A DNA stretch of 64,000 nucleotides from contig DBCN01000140.1 in assembly GCA_002293065.1 (NCBI GenBank), positions 8,537 to 72,536 on the forward strand, in the 5' to 3' direction. The notes under the pieces were generated by a model that was not told the origin of the DNA, did not search any database, and saw nothing but the letters and a program-made list of their open reading frames with translations. Below, piece after piece: positions 52,883-62,890 of this stretch; the stretch's first letter is position 1, and each line of letters starts with the position of its first letter. The DNA comes from Opitutia bacterium UBA957 (lineage in GTDB: Bacteria > Verrucomicrobiota > Verrucomicrobiia > Opitutales > UBA953). The position numbers and the translations under genes were made by a program.

Positions 52883-54952
52883 ATGTTTAATCGCGAACTC
52901 AGTTGGCTCACCTTCGATCGCCGCGTGCTGGAACTCGCGGAGGATGATACCGTTCCCTTGTTGGAGCGTGTCCGTTTCCTCTCCATCGTCAGTTCCAACC
53001 TCGACGAGTTCTTTGAGATCCGCGTGGCCGGCCTCATGCAGCAGGAAGAGTCGGCCACGCACCCGGCGACGCGCGAATTCCTCGAAGCGGTCCTGCGCCA
53101 AGCGCACGCCTTGGTCGACGCCCAGCAGGCCTGCTGGCGCGATCAGCTCCTCCCGGCCTTGGCCAAGGAAGGCATCGTGGTCAAAGCCAAGGAACAGCTT
53201 GACGACGCCGATCGCGCGGAGCTCTCGCCGCGTTTTGATCGCGACATCTTGCCGGCGCTGACACCGTTGGCGATCGACCCTTCGCACCCCTTCCCGGTGC
53301 TCACGAACAAAGGGCTGTACCTGCTGGCCCAGCTGCGCGATCCGGAAACCGGCGAGGTCCGTCGCGCCGTGGTGCCCATCCCGCGCGTGTTGCCGCGCGT
53401 CTTGTCCCTCGGCTCCGGCGCGAAGCGCTCGTTCACCTTGCTCAGCATGGTCATCGAACTCTTCGTGGACCGGCTTTTCCCGGGGCTGGATGTCCTTGGT
53501 TCGTGGGCCTTCCGCATCACGCGCAACAGCGACCTTTACGTCGACGAGGAGGAGTCGGGCAATCTCCTGGAGACCATCGAAGACGAAATTCGCAACCTGC
53601 GTAAAGGCGCGCCGGTGCGCTTGGAAATCGAGGCGCAGGCGCCCGATGAGGAGGTGACCTGGCTGCTCAAGTCCATCGGCCTCGGCGCGGATAACGCCTT
53701 CCGCTCCGCCGGCCCCGTGAACATGGTCCGGCTAAGCAGCCTGATCGACCAAGTGGGTCGGCCGGACCTGCTGTATCCCTCGTTCGCGCCGGTCCTTTCG
53801 CCCGACTTCACTGACCCGCAGAAGCTCTACAGCCGCATCGCCAAACACGACCTGCTTCTCCATCATCCGTACGAGTCCTTCAACCCGGTCGTCGACTTCA
53901 TCCGGCAGGCGGCGCGGGATGAATCGGTGGTCGCGATCAAGTTGACCCTCTATCGCACCAGCGGCGATTCGCCGGTCGTCGAAGCGCTCAAGGAAGCGGC
54001 CCGGAACGGCAAGCAAGTCACCGCGTTGGTCGAATTGCGCGCCCGCTTTGACGAGCTCAACAACATCGAGTGGGCCCGCCAGCTGGAGGAAGCCGGCGCG
54101 CACGTTGTCTACGGCCTCGCGGGCCTGAAGACGCATTGCAAGGCCTGCTTGGTGGTGCGGCAGGAAAAGGGCGGTCTCCGTCGGTACGCCCATCTCGGTA
54201 CGGGTAACTACAACCCCAAGACCGCCCGGCTCTATACGGACTTTTCCTTGTTCACCGCCGACGAAGAAGTCACGGCCGACGTGGGCCTGCTCTTCAATGT
54301 CCTGACGGGCAATCTCGCCAAGCCGAAGTTCAAGCATCTCCTCGTCGCCCCCTTCGACCTCCATCGCGGCATCATCGACCTCATCAATGCGGAGGCCTCG
54401 GCCGCGCAGCACGGGCGCAAGGCGACCATCTTCGCGAAAGTGAACAGCTTGGTCGATCCCGATGTCATCAAGGCCCTCTACAAGGCCTCGCAGGCCGGCG
54501 TGAAGGTGGACCTCGTGGTCCGGGGCGTTTGTTGCCTCATCCCGGGCGTCGCGGGCAAGAGCGAAAATATCCGCGTCCGCAGCGTCCTCGGGCGCTTCCT
54601 CGAGCACAGCCGCCTGTTCCGGTTTGAGAACACCGGCGGCGATCCGGTCATCCTCATGGGCAGCGCCGACTGGATGCCGCGCAATTTCTTGCGCCGCGTC
54701 GAATGCATCTTCCCGATCCGGAGCAAGCACCTCCGCAAGCGCGTGGAGCAGGAGATTCTGGGGACCTACGCCGAGCGTCTCGGCGACGCCAAGTTCCTGC
54801 AGTCGGAGGGCGCCTATCGTTCCGCCCTGGAAGTCGGTCGGCGCGGACCATCGGCCCAAGACGCGTTCCTGGGGCTGGCCAATCACCTGCAGCCGGAGCC
54901 GGTCAGCGCTGCGCCGAAGGCCCGAGGCAGATCCGTTCGACGGCCGCGTTGA
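52883..54952 (+). CDS. ppk1: polyphosphate kinase 1
   Basis: The 689-residue protein makes polyphosphate from ATP. The N-terminal domain starts FNRELSWLTFDRRVLELAED. The catalytic phospholipase-D-like domains contain the autophosphorylated histidine H418 (LKTHCKACLVV), H437 in YAHLGTGNYN, and H575 in FLEHSRLFRFEN. The length is standard and the family start pattern begins at the ATG. The tail overlaps the convergent lpxK gene by 50 bases. The substrate-binding residues are intact, so it should be active. Confidence 0.96.
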   Translation: MFNRELSWLTFDRRVLELAEDDTVPLLERVRFLSIVSSNLDEFFEIRVAGLMQQEESATHPATREFLEAVLRQAHALVDAQQACWRDQLLPALAKEGIVVKAKEQLDDADRAELSPRFDRDILPALTPLAIDPSHPFPVLTNKGLYLLAQLRDPETGEVRRAVVPIPRVLPRVLSLGSGAKRSFTLLSMVIELFVDRLFPGLDVLGSWAFRITRNSDLYVDEEESGNLLETIEDEIRNLRKGAPVRLEIEAQAPDEEVTWLLKSIGLGADNAFRSAGPVNMVRLSSLIDQVGRPDLLYPSFAPVLSPDFTDPQKLYSRIAKHDLLLHHPYESFNPVVDFIRQAARDESVVAIKLTLYRTSGDSPVVEALKEAARNGKQVTALVELRARFDELNNIEWARQLEEAGAHVVYGLAGLKTHCKACLVVRQEKGGLRRYAHLGTGNYNPKTARLYTDFSLFTADEEVTADVGLLFNVLTGNLAKPKFKHLLVAPFDLHRGIIDLINAEASAAQHGRKATIFAKVNSLVDPDVIKALYKASQAGVKVDLVVRGVCCLIPGVAGKSENIRVRSVLGRFLEHSRLFRFENTGGDPVILMGSADWMPRNFLRRVECIFPIRSKHLRKRVEQEILGTYAERLGDAKFLQSEGAYRSALEVGRRGPSAQDAFLGLANHLQPEPVSAAPKARGRSVRRPR

Positions 54953-56105
54953 AGCCGTCACGGTCGCCGAGGATCTCCACCTCGAGCCGGATGAAGACCA
55001 AGGGAATGGGTGGACGGAAGCGGCCTTGGATGCGGACCGCATCTTTTTCCGTCGTGACGATCATCTCGGCCTTGGCGCGCAAGGCTCGGTCCAGGACTTC
55101 GTCCAAGTCTTCGTCGTTGAAGGCATGGTGGTCGAGGAAGCGACGGTTCGCGACGATGACGGCCCCTTGCCCGCGTAGGGTCTCCTCGAAACGCTCCGGG
55201 GTCGCGATGCCGGAGAACGAGGCCACCCGTTTGCCTTGGAGGCTCGCCAAGGACACGGCTACGCCTGACTCGAGGTCGACCAACTCCTTCGCCGTATGGG
55301 CGCAGGCGATGATTTCGGCGCGAGGGTTATGCCGACGGATCAGGCTGACTAATGCCTCCGCCGGCGGGCCGGAGGACTTGGTGATGAAGACATAGGACGC
55401 GCGGCTCAGGTTGGAGATGGGCTCCCGGAGGATGCCGCGCGGCAGCATGGCCCCGTTGCCGAAAGGGTCATGGCTATCCACGAGCAAGAGATTGATCTGA
55501 CCGCGCAACGGGAGGTATTGGAGTCCATCATCGAGGAGGATGGTATCCACCCCGAAACGGCGTAGGGCGAAGCGCCCGCCTTCGACGCGGTCACGGTCCA
55601 CGATGACGACCACGCCCGTGTCGGTGAGGTTGGCCGCCATCATATAAGGCTCATCTCCGGCTTCATCCGGCCCGATCAGGACCTTTTTGCCGTCCGAAAC
55701 CACCAACGGGTCGGGACGGCTACCCTGCGTCAGCCAGCGCCAAAAGCGCTTGGCCATGGAATCCGACGCCCCTTTGTAGCCACGGGAGAGAATCGCCACT
55801 TTTCGCCCACGCTGTGCGAGGACCCGGGCCATTTTCATGACGATGGGGGTCTTCCCCGTCCCCCCCACGGTCAAATTTCCTACGACGACGACCTTGCACC
55901 CCAGCGGGGTGTCCCGAAAGAGGCGGTGACGGTAGAGCCAAAGACGCAGTCGGACCAGCAGACCGAAAACCCATGAAAGCACTCGCAAAAAGCCACCTAA
56001 GAGCAGCGCCCCGAAGCCTTTTTTGCGCTCATAAACGACGTCTACGGCGAAGCTCGCCACGGCCTCGCCGATGGATGAGAAAACGCCTCGATGTTTGGCC
56101 GCCAT
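54903..56105 (-). CDS. lpxK: tetraacyldisaccharide 4'-kinase
   Basis: The 400-residue membrane-associated kinase phosphorylates the 4' position of the lipid A precursor. Its N-terminal membrane segment is around 32-58. The P-loop is [12 protein letters not shown] (76-87), and [17 protein letters not shown] and [13 protein letters not shown] segments follow, as in LpxK. The start at 56105 fits the family. A longer in-frame start upstream is less likely. This is a Gram-negative outer membrane marker. Its 3' end overlaps ppk1 by 50 bases. Confidence 0.93.
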   Translation of the reverse strand: MAAKHRGVFSSIGEAVASFAVDVVYERKKGFGALLLGGFLRVLSWVFGLLVRLRLWLYRHRLFRDTPLGCKVVVVGNLTVGGTGKTPIVMKMARVLAQRGRKVAILSRGYKGASDSMAKRFWRWLTQGSRPDPLVVSDGKKVLIGPDEAGDEPYMMAANLTDTGVVVIVDRDRVEGGRFALRRFGVDTILLDDGLQYLPLRGQINLLLVDSHDPFGNGAMLPRGILREPISNLSRASYVFITKSSGPPAEALVSLIRRHNPRAEIIACAHTAKELVDLESGVAVSLASLQGKRVASFSGIATPERFEETLRGQGAVIVANRRFLDHHAFNDEDLDEVLDRALRAKAEMIVTTEKDAVRIQGRFRPPIPLVFIRLEVEILGDRDGFNAAVERICLGPSAQR

Positions 56106-56172
56106 GTGACGCCACGATGCAAACTTGTTTGACGCAGGCAAGCATCCCGAGTGAGAAGGTGGGCTTAGCGCC

Positions 56173-56574
56173 ATGCTTTACCACCTGTTGCGCACCAAGC
56201 TGCTCCGCGCCGAAGTCACCGGTGCCCGTCTCGATTACGAGGGTTCCCTCGCCATCGACATCGAGCTCATGAACTTGGTGGGCATGCTGCCTTACGAGAA
56301 GATTTTGGTCGGGAACCTCGCCAACGGCGAGCGTTTCGAGACCTACGCCATCCCGGCCCCAGCCGGTACCCGCGAGGTCTGCCTCAATGGGGCCACGGCC
56401 CACCTGGGCAAGACGGGCGACCTGCTGGTCATCATGACCTTCGCCGAGCTGTCGCCCGAGGAGGCTAAGGCATGGAAGCCCAAGACCGCCACTTTGGCCG
56501 AACGCAACCGCCGTATCGTCCGCCTCGAAAACCCCGAAGTTCCCGTCGACCTCCTAACCACTTTCCAACGATGA
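56173..56574 (+). CDS. panD: aspartate 1-decarboxylase (pyruvoyl enzyme)
   Basis: The 133-residue proenzyme cleaves itself at G24-S25 to give the pyruvoyl group. YEGS is at 22-25, K9 is conserved, and the catalytic Arg/Tyr pair lies in NGERFETYAI. It makes beta-alanine for pantothenate. The window also encodes panE, so two pantothenate enzymes are here, in separate operons. H11 of the E. coli enzyme is Leu in this copy. The following aminotransferase gene starts inside the panD stop (ATGA). Confidence 0.92.
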   Translation: MLYHLLRTKLLRAEVTGARLDYEGSLAIDIELMNLVGMLPYEKILVGNLANGERFETYAIPAPAGTREVCLNGATAHLGKTGDLLVIMTFAELSPEEAKAWKPKTATLAERNRRIVRLENPEVPVDLLTTFQR

Positions 56575-57650
56575 GCTACCGCCTCTACATTCCCGGCCCC
56601 CTGACCGTTTCCGCTGACATCGTGCAAGCGATGGCCAAGCCCATGATCGGTCACCGCTCCAAGGACTTCGTCTCTCTCTATGAAGATATGCAGCCGCGCC
56701 TGCAGAAGATGTTCGTCACCCAAGACCCCGTCTACCTGGGCACCAGTTCGGCCTGGGGCGTCATGGAAGGCGCGCTCCGCAACGTCTGCCGCAAGGGCGT
56801 GCTGAACTGCATGAACGGCGCTTTCTCGGACAAGTGGAATGATGTCGCCAAGCGCTGCGGAAAGTACGCCGAAGCGCTCCAGTTCGACTGGGGTAAGCCG
56901 ATTGACCCGGAAGCCGTCCGCAAGGCTTTGGCCACGGGCAAGTTCGATTGCATCACCTTCATCCATTCCGAAACGTCCACCGGCACGCTTTCGCCGATCG
57001 CCGACATCATGGCCGTCGTCCGCGAGTTCCCGGACGTGATCTCCATCGCCGATTCGGTCAGTTCCTTCTCCACGCTGCCAATCGCGAAGGATGCCCTCGG
57101 CATCGACATCCTCCTCACCGGTTCGCAGAAGGCCCTCGCCCTGCCCCCTGGGCTCGCGATCTTCGCCGTCAGTGAACGGGCCCGCGAACGCGCCAAGCAG
57201 AGCCCCGACCGCGGTTACTATTTCGACCTGATCGAATTCCACGACAATCACGTGAAGGGCATGACCCCCTCCACCCCTTGCATCTCGCTCTTCTATGGCC
57301 TGCAGGCTCGCCTGCATCAGGTCGACGCCGAAGGCCTGGAAAACCGCTTTGAACGTCACCGCCGCTTGAACGAGCGCGTCCGGGCGTGGGGTTACGGCAA
57401 GGGTTTCTCCCTCCTGCCGGAGGAGAAGTTCGCGACCCGCGGCCTCAACTGCTTCAAGAACGACCGCAACGCCGACCTCGAGCGCCTCAACAAGACCCTG
57501 AAGTCCCGCCACAAGCTCGTCATCGACGGCGGCTACGGCAAACTGAAGGGCAAGACGTTCCGCATCTCCAACATGGGCGACGAATCCGACGCCACGATTG
57601 CCACCCTCATTGCCGCGCTTGACGACGCCCTCGCCGAGCAAGGGATGTGA
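56571..57650 (+). CDS. class V aminotransferase, serine/alanine-glyoxylate type
   Basis: The 359-residue fold-type I PLP enzyme begins YRLYIPGPLTVSADIVQAMA, a GPxxV start seen in serine-pyruvate and alanine-glyoxylate aminotransferases. PVYLGTSSAWGVMEGAL covers the cofactor loop and LLTGSQKALALPPGLA contains the Schiff-base lysine. It overlaps panD by four bases, so the two are translated together. This could mean a role in beta-alanine or amino-acid supply. Glyoxylate or phosphoserine-type activity cannot be separated by eye. Confidence 0.88.
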   Translation: MSYRLYIPGPLTVSADIVQAMAKPMIGHRSKDFVSLYEDMQPRLQKMFVTQDPVYLGTSSAWGVMEGALRNVCRKGVLNCMNGAFSDKWNDVAKRCGKYAEALQFDWGKPIDPEAVRKALATGKFDCITFIHSETSTGTLSPIADIMAVVREFPDVISIADSVSSFSTLPIAKDALGIDILLTGSQKALALPPGLAIFAVSERARERAKQSPDRGYYFDLIEFHDNHVKGMTPSTPCISLFYGLQARLHQVDAEGLENRFERHRRLNERVRAWGYGKGFSLLPEEKFATRGLNCFKNDRNADLERLNKTLKSRHKLVIDGGYGKLKGKTFRISNMGDESDATIATLIAALDDALAEQGM

Positions 57651-57682
57651 CCGACGCTTGACACTCGGTTATCATCCTACGC

Positions 57683-60421
57683 ATGCGCAAGAAGCCCTCC
57701 AAGTCAGTCGACGCCGAATCCGCCGCCCCCGGCTCCAAGTCCCTCGTCATCGCGGAAAAGCCTTCCGTGGCGCAGGACCTCGCCAAGGCGTTGAAGGTGC
57801 CGAAGGTGGGAGATATCTTCGAAAACGAGCAGTGGGTGATCAGTTCCGCCATCGGCCACCTCGTCCGCCTCAAGGACCCGCAGGACATCGACCCGAAGTT
57901 CAAGCGTTGGACGCTGAAGGACCTCCCGATCTTGCCCGAGAAGTTCGACGGCACGGTCTGCGACGACATCCTCAAGGTCATCGAAGGTGAGCGCAACGAC
58001 GGCAGCCGGTACAAGCTGCTCAAGAAGCTCCTGCTCCGCAAGGACGTCGGTTCCGTCGTCAACGCTTGCGACGCGGGTCGCGAAGGCGAACTGATCCTGC
58101 ACAACATCTACACGTTGACGGGGCGGAAGTTGCCGCTCCAGCGCCTCTGGCTGACCAGCATGACGAACTCGGCGATCCTCGATAGTTTCGCCCACTTGTT
58201 GCCCGAGTCCGCCAAGGAAGGCCTCCGCGATTCCGCCGTGGCCCGCTCCCAGGCCGATTGGCTGGTCGGCATGAACGCCACACGCTTCTCGACCATCCGC
58301 ATCGGCGGCGCCCTCCGGCGTGAGTCCTATTCGGCGGGCCGCGTCCAGACCCCGACGCTCATGCTCATCGTCGAGCGTGAGCTCGAAATCCGTCGGTTCG
58401 TGCCCAAGACCTTCTGGAAGATCGAAGCCAACTTCGCCGTCGCGGCAGGACAGTACCGCGGGGTCGCGCAGGTTCCCGGCGTCACCGACCGCAAGGATGC
58501 CGAACGTTTCTTCGAAGAAGAGGCGGGCCGTAAGGTCGCCACGGAAGCCCAGCAGCTCGGCGTCGGCACCGTCAGCGATGAGCGTAAGCCGAAGAAGGAA
58601 AGCGCCCCGCGCCTCCTCGACCTCACGACCCTGCAACGCGAAGGCAATCGTCGCTTCGGCTTCTCCGCCAAGACGACCCTGGCCGCGGCCCAGCGCCTCT
58701 ACGAGCACCACAAGGCGCTCACCTACCCGCGTACCGATTCCCAGTACCTCCCGGAGGATCACGTGGCGACCGCCAAGGAAGTGCTGCAGTCCCTCTCCAA
58801 CGGCCATTCCGTCGGTCAACATGCCCGCGAAGCGCTGACCAAGGGTTGGGTCGATGCCGCCGGCAAGCGCGTCTTCGACAACAAGAAGGTCAGCGACCAC
58901 TTCGCGATCGTTCCGACCGGCACGATTCCGCATGGCATGAGCGACGTGGAAGCGCGCATCTACGACCTGGTCGTGCGTCGCTTCGTCGCGGTGTTCTTCC
59001 CGATGGCCGAGTTCGAGGAAACCGTGCGCACGACCATGGTCGGCCCGCATAATTTCCGCACGACCGGCAAGGTCCTCGTCGTCTCCGGTTGGCGCGCCGT
59101 CTGGGGACAGGAAGCCGATGCCGAGGAGGACAAGGATAAGGAAGGCGCCGCCAATCTGCCTGCCCTGGGCAGCGCGGACGGCAATCCGGCCAAGGCCAAG
59201 CTGGTCGACTTGAACGTCAAGCAGGACGCCACCAAGCCCCCGGCCCGCTACAACGAAGCCTCCTTGCTGGGCGCGATGGAAAACGCGGGCAAGTTGGTCG
59301 ACGATGAAGCCTTGGCGGAAGCGATGAAGGAACGCGGTCTCGGCACGCCGGCAACGCGCGCCGCCACCATCGAAGAACTGCTCAGCGACAACAAGAAGTA
59401 CATCGAACGTCAGGGCAAGGAACTCGTCCCCCTGGCGAAGGCTTTCCAGCTGCATCAATTCATCCATAAGATGAAGTTGTCCTTCCTCTCGGAAGCGCGC
59501 CTGACGGGCGAGTGGGAATACAAGCTCCGGCTCATCGAGCAAGGCAAGCTGCCGGTGAAGCAGTTCATCGCCGAGATCAAGGCGCAGGTGAAGGAAATGG
59601 TTGAACTCGGCGGCAAGGAAGAGGCTCCGACGCAGGTCGAGCCCACGGTGCTCTCCCCTTCCGACGGCAAGCCGATGCTCACGAACGGCGAAAGCTTCTT
59701 CTCGCAGGATCGCTCCGAAGACGGCAAGAAGCCGATGGTCTTGGTCTACATCGGCATCAACGGCCACACCGTCACCCCCAAGGAACTCGCCGAACTCGTC
59801 GAGAAGCGCCGCATCGGTCCCTTCACGGACTTCAAGTCCATGAAGTCGGGCAAGAATTTCACGGGCTTCGTCGACTTGGTCGATGAGGACTCCATCGTCT
59901 CCTGGAAGGATAAGCCGGCTGAGAAACCCGCCGCTCCGGTCGAAGGGGCCGAAGCCGCCAAGCCGAAGAAGGTGAAAGCCAAGAAGCCCACCGGTCGCCT
60001 CAAGGCGGTGCTCTTCCTGCCTCCACGCGAAGGCGTGGATGGCAACCCCGACGCTTTCGATGCCGATTGGCCGATCCTCGGCCCCTGCCCGGTCTCGGGC
60101 TTGCCCGTCCAGCACACGCCGACCAACGGCTATCGCGTCTGCCCCCAGAAGGCCCAGGCCGCGGGTGCCAAGAAGACCTTCAGTTTGAACGCCGAGATGC
60201 TCAAGGCGCCCATTTCCGCCGAGGATGTCCGGGCGATCCTAAACCAAGGAAAGTCCCCGCTGAAGAAGTTCATCTCCAAGCGCACGAACCGTGGTTTCGA
60301 AGCCTTCCTGGTCGCCGACAAGGACAAGGGGTGGTGGTTTGCCTTCCCGCCGCGCAAGCCGAAGGGCCCGAAGAAAGGCGCTGCGGCGACCGACGTGCCC
60401 GACGAGAACAAACCGTTCTGA
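57683..60421 (+). CDS. topB: DNA topoisomerase III
   Basis: The 912-residue type IA topoisomerase has the Toprim glutamate E25 (VIAEKPSVAQ) and D130-x-x-x-E134 (DAGREGEL). The catalytic tyrosine is Y348 (LTYPRTDSQYLPED). After the core, about 250 residues hold repeated toprim-associated C-terminal modules and a Lys/Pro-rich linker (near 750). The block GPCPVSGLPVQ lies near 800, with only two clear cysteines, so this is not a full four-cysteine zinc finger. It decatenates DNA and resolves recombination intermediates. Its stop abuts the next, convergent gene. Confidence 0.95.
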   Translation: MRKKPSKSVDAESAAPGSKSLVIAEKPSVAQDLAKALKVPKVGDIFENEQWVISSAIGHLVRLKDPQDIDPKFKRWTLKDLPILPEKFDGTVCDDILKVIEGERNDGSRYKLLKKLLLRKDVGSVVNACDAGREGELILHNIYTLTGRKLPLQRLWLTSMTNSAILDSFAHLLPESAKEGLRDSAVARSQADWLVGMNATRFSTIRIGGALRRESYSAGRVQTPTLMLIVERELEIRRFVPKTFWKIEANFAVAAGQYRGVAQVPGVTDRKDAERFFEEEAGRKVATEAQQLGVGTVSDERKPKKESAPRLLDLTTLQREGNRRFGFSAKTTLAAAQRLYEHHKALTYPRTDSQYLPEDHVATAKEVLQSLSNGHSVGQHAREALTKGWVDAAGKRVFDNKKVSDHFAIVPTGTIPHGMSDVEARIYDLVVRRFVAVFFPMAEFEETVRTTMVGPHNFRTTGKVLVVSGWRAVWGQEADAEEDKDKEGAANLPALGSADGNPAKAKLVDLNVKQDATKPPARYNEASLLGAMENAGKLVDDEALAEAMKERGLGTPATRAATIEELLSDNKKYIERQGKELVPLAKAFQLHQFIHKMKLSFLSEARLTGEWEYKLRLIEQGKLPVKQFIAEIKAQVKEMVELGGKEEAPTQVEPTVLSPSDGKPMLTNGESFFSQDRSEDGKKPMVLVYIGINGHTVTPKELAELVEKRRIGPFTDFKSMKSGKNFTGFVDLVDEDSIVSWKDKPAEKPAAPVEGAEAAKPKKVKAKKPTGRLKAVLFLPPREGVDGNPDAFDADWPILGPCPVSGLPVQHTPTNGYRVCPQKAQAAGAKKTFSLNAEMLKAPISAEDVRAILNQGKSPLKKFISKRTNRGFEAFLVADKDKGWWFAFPPRKPKGPKKGAAATDVPDENKPF

Positions 60422-61192
60422 TTATTTTTCCCAAGCTTGGCGGGGGATGCGCTGCAGCACCGGCACCTTGAGTTCGTCTTCCATGAAACGGAGACGCTCG
60501 AGGTCGTCGGGCGCCCCGTCCTCTTCCTTTTTCAGCTTGGCCAGCCACTGGGCGCTGTACCAGGCATAGGCCTCTTGCTTCTGGCCGGCCTCCCACATGG
60601 TCCGGGCGCACATGAAGTAGGCGAACCACGGGACCGACTTCGCTTGGGTGGCCCGTCGATAATAAGACGCCGCGAGGAGGTTGTCCTTGAGTTTGATTTC
60701 GGCGAGTTGGCCCGCGGAGATCAGGATGCCGGAGTTGCCGCCCGTGTGTTCGACCCCGTCTTCAAAGATGGCGAGGCCTAGTTGGGCGTAACGGCGGAAG
60801 ATGCCTTCCTGGATCTCGGGCGAAACCTTCGCGTAGCCACCGCGGCGACGGATCTCCCAGTGGGCAAAATCGTAGCCGACGGCATAGCCGGTGTTTTCCC
60901 AGAAGAAACGTGAGCGCGGGTCCAAGGCGCAGGCCGTCTTCATCAGGGCTTCACAGCCGGCGCGGTCGCGCTTCTCCCAGAAGACGTAACTGCGGAGCCA
61001 CGTCGCATCCGCGACGATCGTGCGGAGGCCACCGAGGATGCCCAGCAAGACGCCTTGACCGAGGGTTGGCTCAATCTGCTTGCGCCCGATTTCCGGCACC
61101 GCTTGACGCACGCCGCGCCAGGAGGTTTCGGAATAGGCGCCCGCCCCGAGCAACAGCAGGCCGGCGACGAACCATGGGGCCGCGCGGCGCAT
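60422..61192 (-). CDS. membrane-anchored helical-repeat protein, function unknown
   Basis: This 256-residue protein has one N-terminal membrane helix (about 5-22). A region of paired helices resembling TPR-like repeats follows (SRFFWENTGYAVGYDFAHWE, ASYYRRATQAKSVPWFAYFM). I do not recognise the family. It lies two bases after the ABC permease stop in the same operon and abuts topB. It may be an accessory protein of the ABC-2 system; this is context only. Confidence 0.82.
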   Translation of the reverse strand: MRRAAPWFVAGLLLLGAGAYSETSWRGVRQAVPEIGRKQIEPTLGQGVLLGILGGLRTIVADATWLRSYVFWEKRDRAGCEALMKTACALDPRSRFFWENTGYAVGYDFAHWEIRRRGGYAKVSPEIQEGIFRRYAQLGLAIFEDGVEHTGGNSGILISAGQLAEIKLKDNLLAASYYRRATQAKSVPWFAYFMCARTMWEAGQKQEAYAWYSAQWLAKLKKEEDGAPDDLERLRFMEDELKVPVLQRIPRQAWEK

Positions 61193-61194
61193 GC

Positions 61195-62031
61195 TCAGAT
61201 TTCCCTCCGGCGGAAGGCCAGGCTCGCCAGGGCCAAGAAGGCCACCAGGTAGAAAAAGCCGGATAAGACCACGGACCAGACGGCGTCGCCGGAAATGGCC
61301 GTGGGGTCGAGGACCAGCGTGTCACCGATGTTGAACTGCTGGAGGTTGGGGATGACTCGGCTGGACAGCCAGAGCAGCCCTTTGGTCAGGGCGTTCGCGT
61401 CGCTCGGCTTGAGCAAGGCTTCCTGCGCCAGCCATTGCAGCTGACCGGCGACGATGGCCATCGCCCCCACGATCACCGCGAAGAGGAAGGTCCGCGCGAC
61501 CGCCGAAACCATGAGCACCATCGCGGCGACGACGCCGAGGCGGAACCATTGGAGGACGGCGAAGGCCGCGAGGCCACTGACGCTGAAGTCGGGTGCGACG
61601 CGCCCGGTCTCGGCGGCCAGCACGATGAGTTCTTGGGTGCGGCTCCACAGGATGACCCCTTGCAGGAAAGCCAAGCTGAAGACGAAGACGCCCAGCACGG
61701 CCCACGTCCCCAGGAATTTCCCGAGCAGGAATTCCGTCCGGCTCAGCGGCTTGGCCAGCAACGTCAGGGCCGTGCGGTTGTCGATCTCCGCGAAGAACAG
61801 TTGGGCGGTCATGACGAGCGCCAAGACGGAGCCGAACAGGAACATCCCGCCGAAGGCGAAGTCGGCGACGAACTTGAGTTCGCTGTGGCCGAAGTCCATG
61901 AAGCGGAAGGAAACCGAGGACACCACCATGGCCGCCGAGAGGACCAGGAGGAAGGCGAAGAAGCGTTGCCGGATGGCCTCTAGAAAGGTGATGCGGGCAA
62001 TCCAGCTGGAACGGGTGAGGCGGGCGTTCAT
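61195..62031 (-). CDS. ABC-2 type transporter permease
   Basis: The 278-residue protein has about six membrane helices. It contains IARITFLEAIRQRFFAFLLV near the start and AEIDNRTALTLLAKPLSRTE, a motif common to NosY/CcmA-associated permeases. It pairs with the ATPase gene that ends one base upstream. An upstream in-frame ATG at 62040 would overlap that gene. The substrate is unknown. The helical-repeat gene follows. Confidence 0.9.
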   Translation of the reverse strand: MNARLTRSSWIARITFLEAIRQRFFAFLLVLSAAMVVSSVSFRFMDFGHSELKFVADFAFGGMFLFGSVLALVMTAQLFFAEIDNRTALTLLAKPLSRTEFLLGKFLGTWAVLGVFVFSLAFLQGVILWSRTQELIVLAAETGRVAPDFSVSGLAAFAVLQWFRLGVVAAMVLMVSAVARTFLFAVIVGAMAIVAGQLQWLAQEALLKPSDANALTKGLLWLSSRVIPNLQQFNIGDTLVLDPTAISGDAVWSVVLSGFFYLVAFLALASLAFRRREI

Positions 62032-62032
62032 G

Positions 62033-62890
62033 TCAGGCATCGCGGCTACCGGTGACCAGTTCCCGGAAGAGGTCTTCCAGCGAACGGCGGGGGTGGGTGA
62101 TGGAGGAGACCGTCGCACCATGGGCGGCGAGCGCCGCTTCGGCGGCGGCGCGGGCGGCCGGGGAAAGGGCTTCGACGGTGATGACGTGGCGGTCGCGCTG
62201 GGCCAGGACTTCGTCGACGCGTCCTTCCAGGACAAGGCGACCACGGTCCATGATGGCGACGCGGTCGCAGACTTGCTCGACTTGGCCCAGGAGGTGCGAA
62301 CACAGCACGATGGTCTTCCCCTTGGCGCGCATGGCATGGATCATGCGGCCGATGGCCGCCGAGCCGACCGGGTCGACGCCGGCGGTCGGTTCGTCGAGGA
62401 TGACGAGTTCGGGGTCGTGGACGATGGCTTGGGCGAGACCGATGCGCTGCAGCATGCCTTTCGAATAGGTACCGATCGGGCGGTTGGCCGCTTCGGTCAT
62501 GGCGGCCAGTTCCAGCGAGGCTTCGACGGCGGCGGTGACTTTATCCGCGGGGACACCGCTTAGGCGCGCACAGTATTCGACGAGCTCGCGGCCGGTGAGG
62601 AACTTATGGAAATAAGGTGCCTCGGGCAAAAACCCGGTACGTTTCCGGGCTTCCGCGGTCGCCGAAGGCGAACCCAAGATGCTGATCGTGCCGGTCGTCG
62701 CAGGGACGAGGCCGAGGACGATCTTCAAAGTCGTGCTCTTGCCGCAACCGTTGGGGCCGAGGAGCCCGAAGACCTGCCCGCGGGGGATCTCCAAGGTCAG
62801 GTTGTCGACGGCGCGCAACTTGAGGCCACGGAGGCCCACCCGGAAATCCTTGGTGAGTCCTTGGACGGAAATGGCACTCGTGGCGGTCAT
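62033..62890 (-). CDS. ABC transporter ATP-binding protein
   Basis: The 285-residue ATPase has Walker A GPNGCGKST (45-53), a signature YSKGMLQRIGLAQAI, and Walker B LVILDEPTAGVDP. The C-terminal extension has a regulatory look. The signature reads SKGM rather than SGGQ, as in multidrug and CcmA-type exporters. It is part of a four-gene operon: acylphosphatase, ATPase, permease, helical-repeat protein. It overlaps the acylphosphatase by four bases. Confidence 0.94.
   Translation of the reverse strand: MTATSAISVQGLTKDFRVGLRGLKLRAVDNLTLEIPRGQVFGLLGPNGCGKSTTLKIVLGLVPATTGTISILGSPSATAEARKRTGFLPEAPYFHKFLTGRELVEYCARLSGVPADKVTAAVEASLELAAMTEAANRPIGTYSKGMLQRIGLAQAIVHDPELVILDEPTAGVDPVGSAAIGRMIHAMRAKGKTIVLCSHLLGQVEQVCDRVAIMDRGRLVLEGRVDEVLAQRDRHVITVEALSPAARAAAEAALAAHGATVSSITHPRRSLEDLFRELVTGSRDA

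Noticed and set aside
57704..60115. An 803-codon minus-strand frame opposite topB
   Set aside because: The plus-strand frame has all type IA topoisomerase residues. The antisense frame is low-complexity and without domains.
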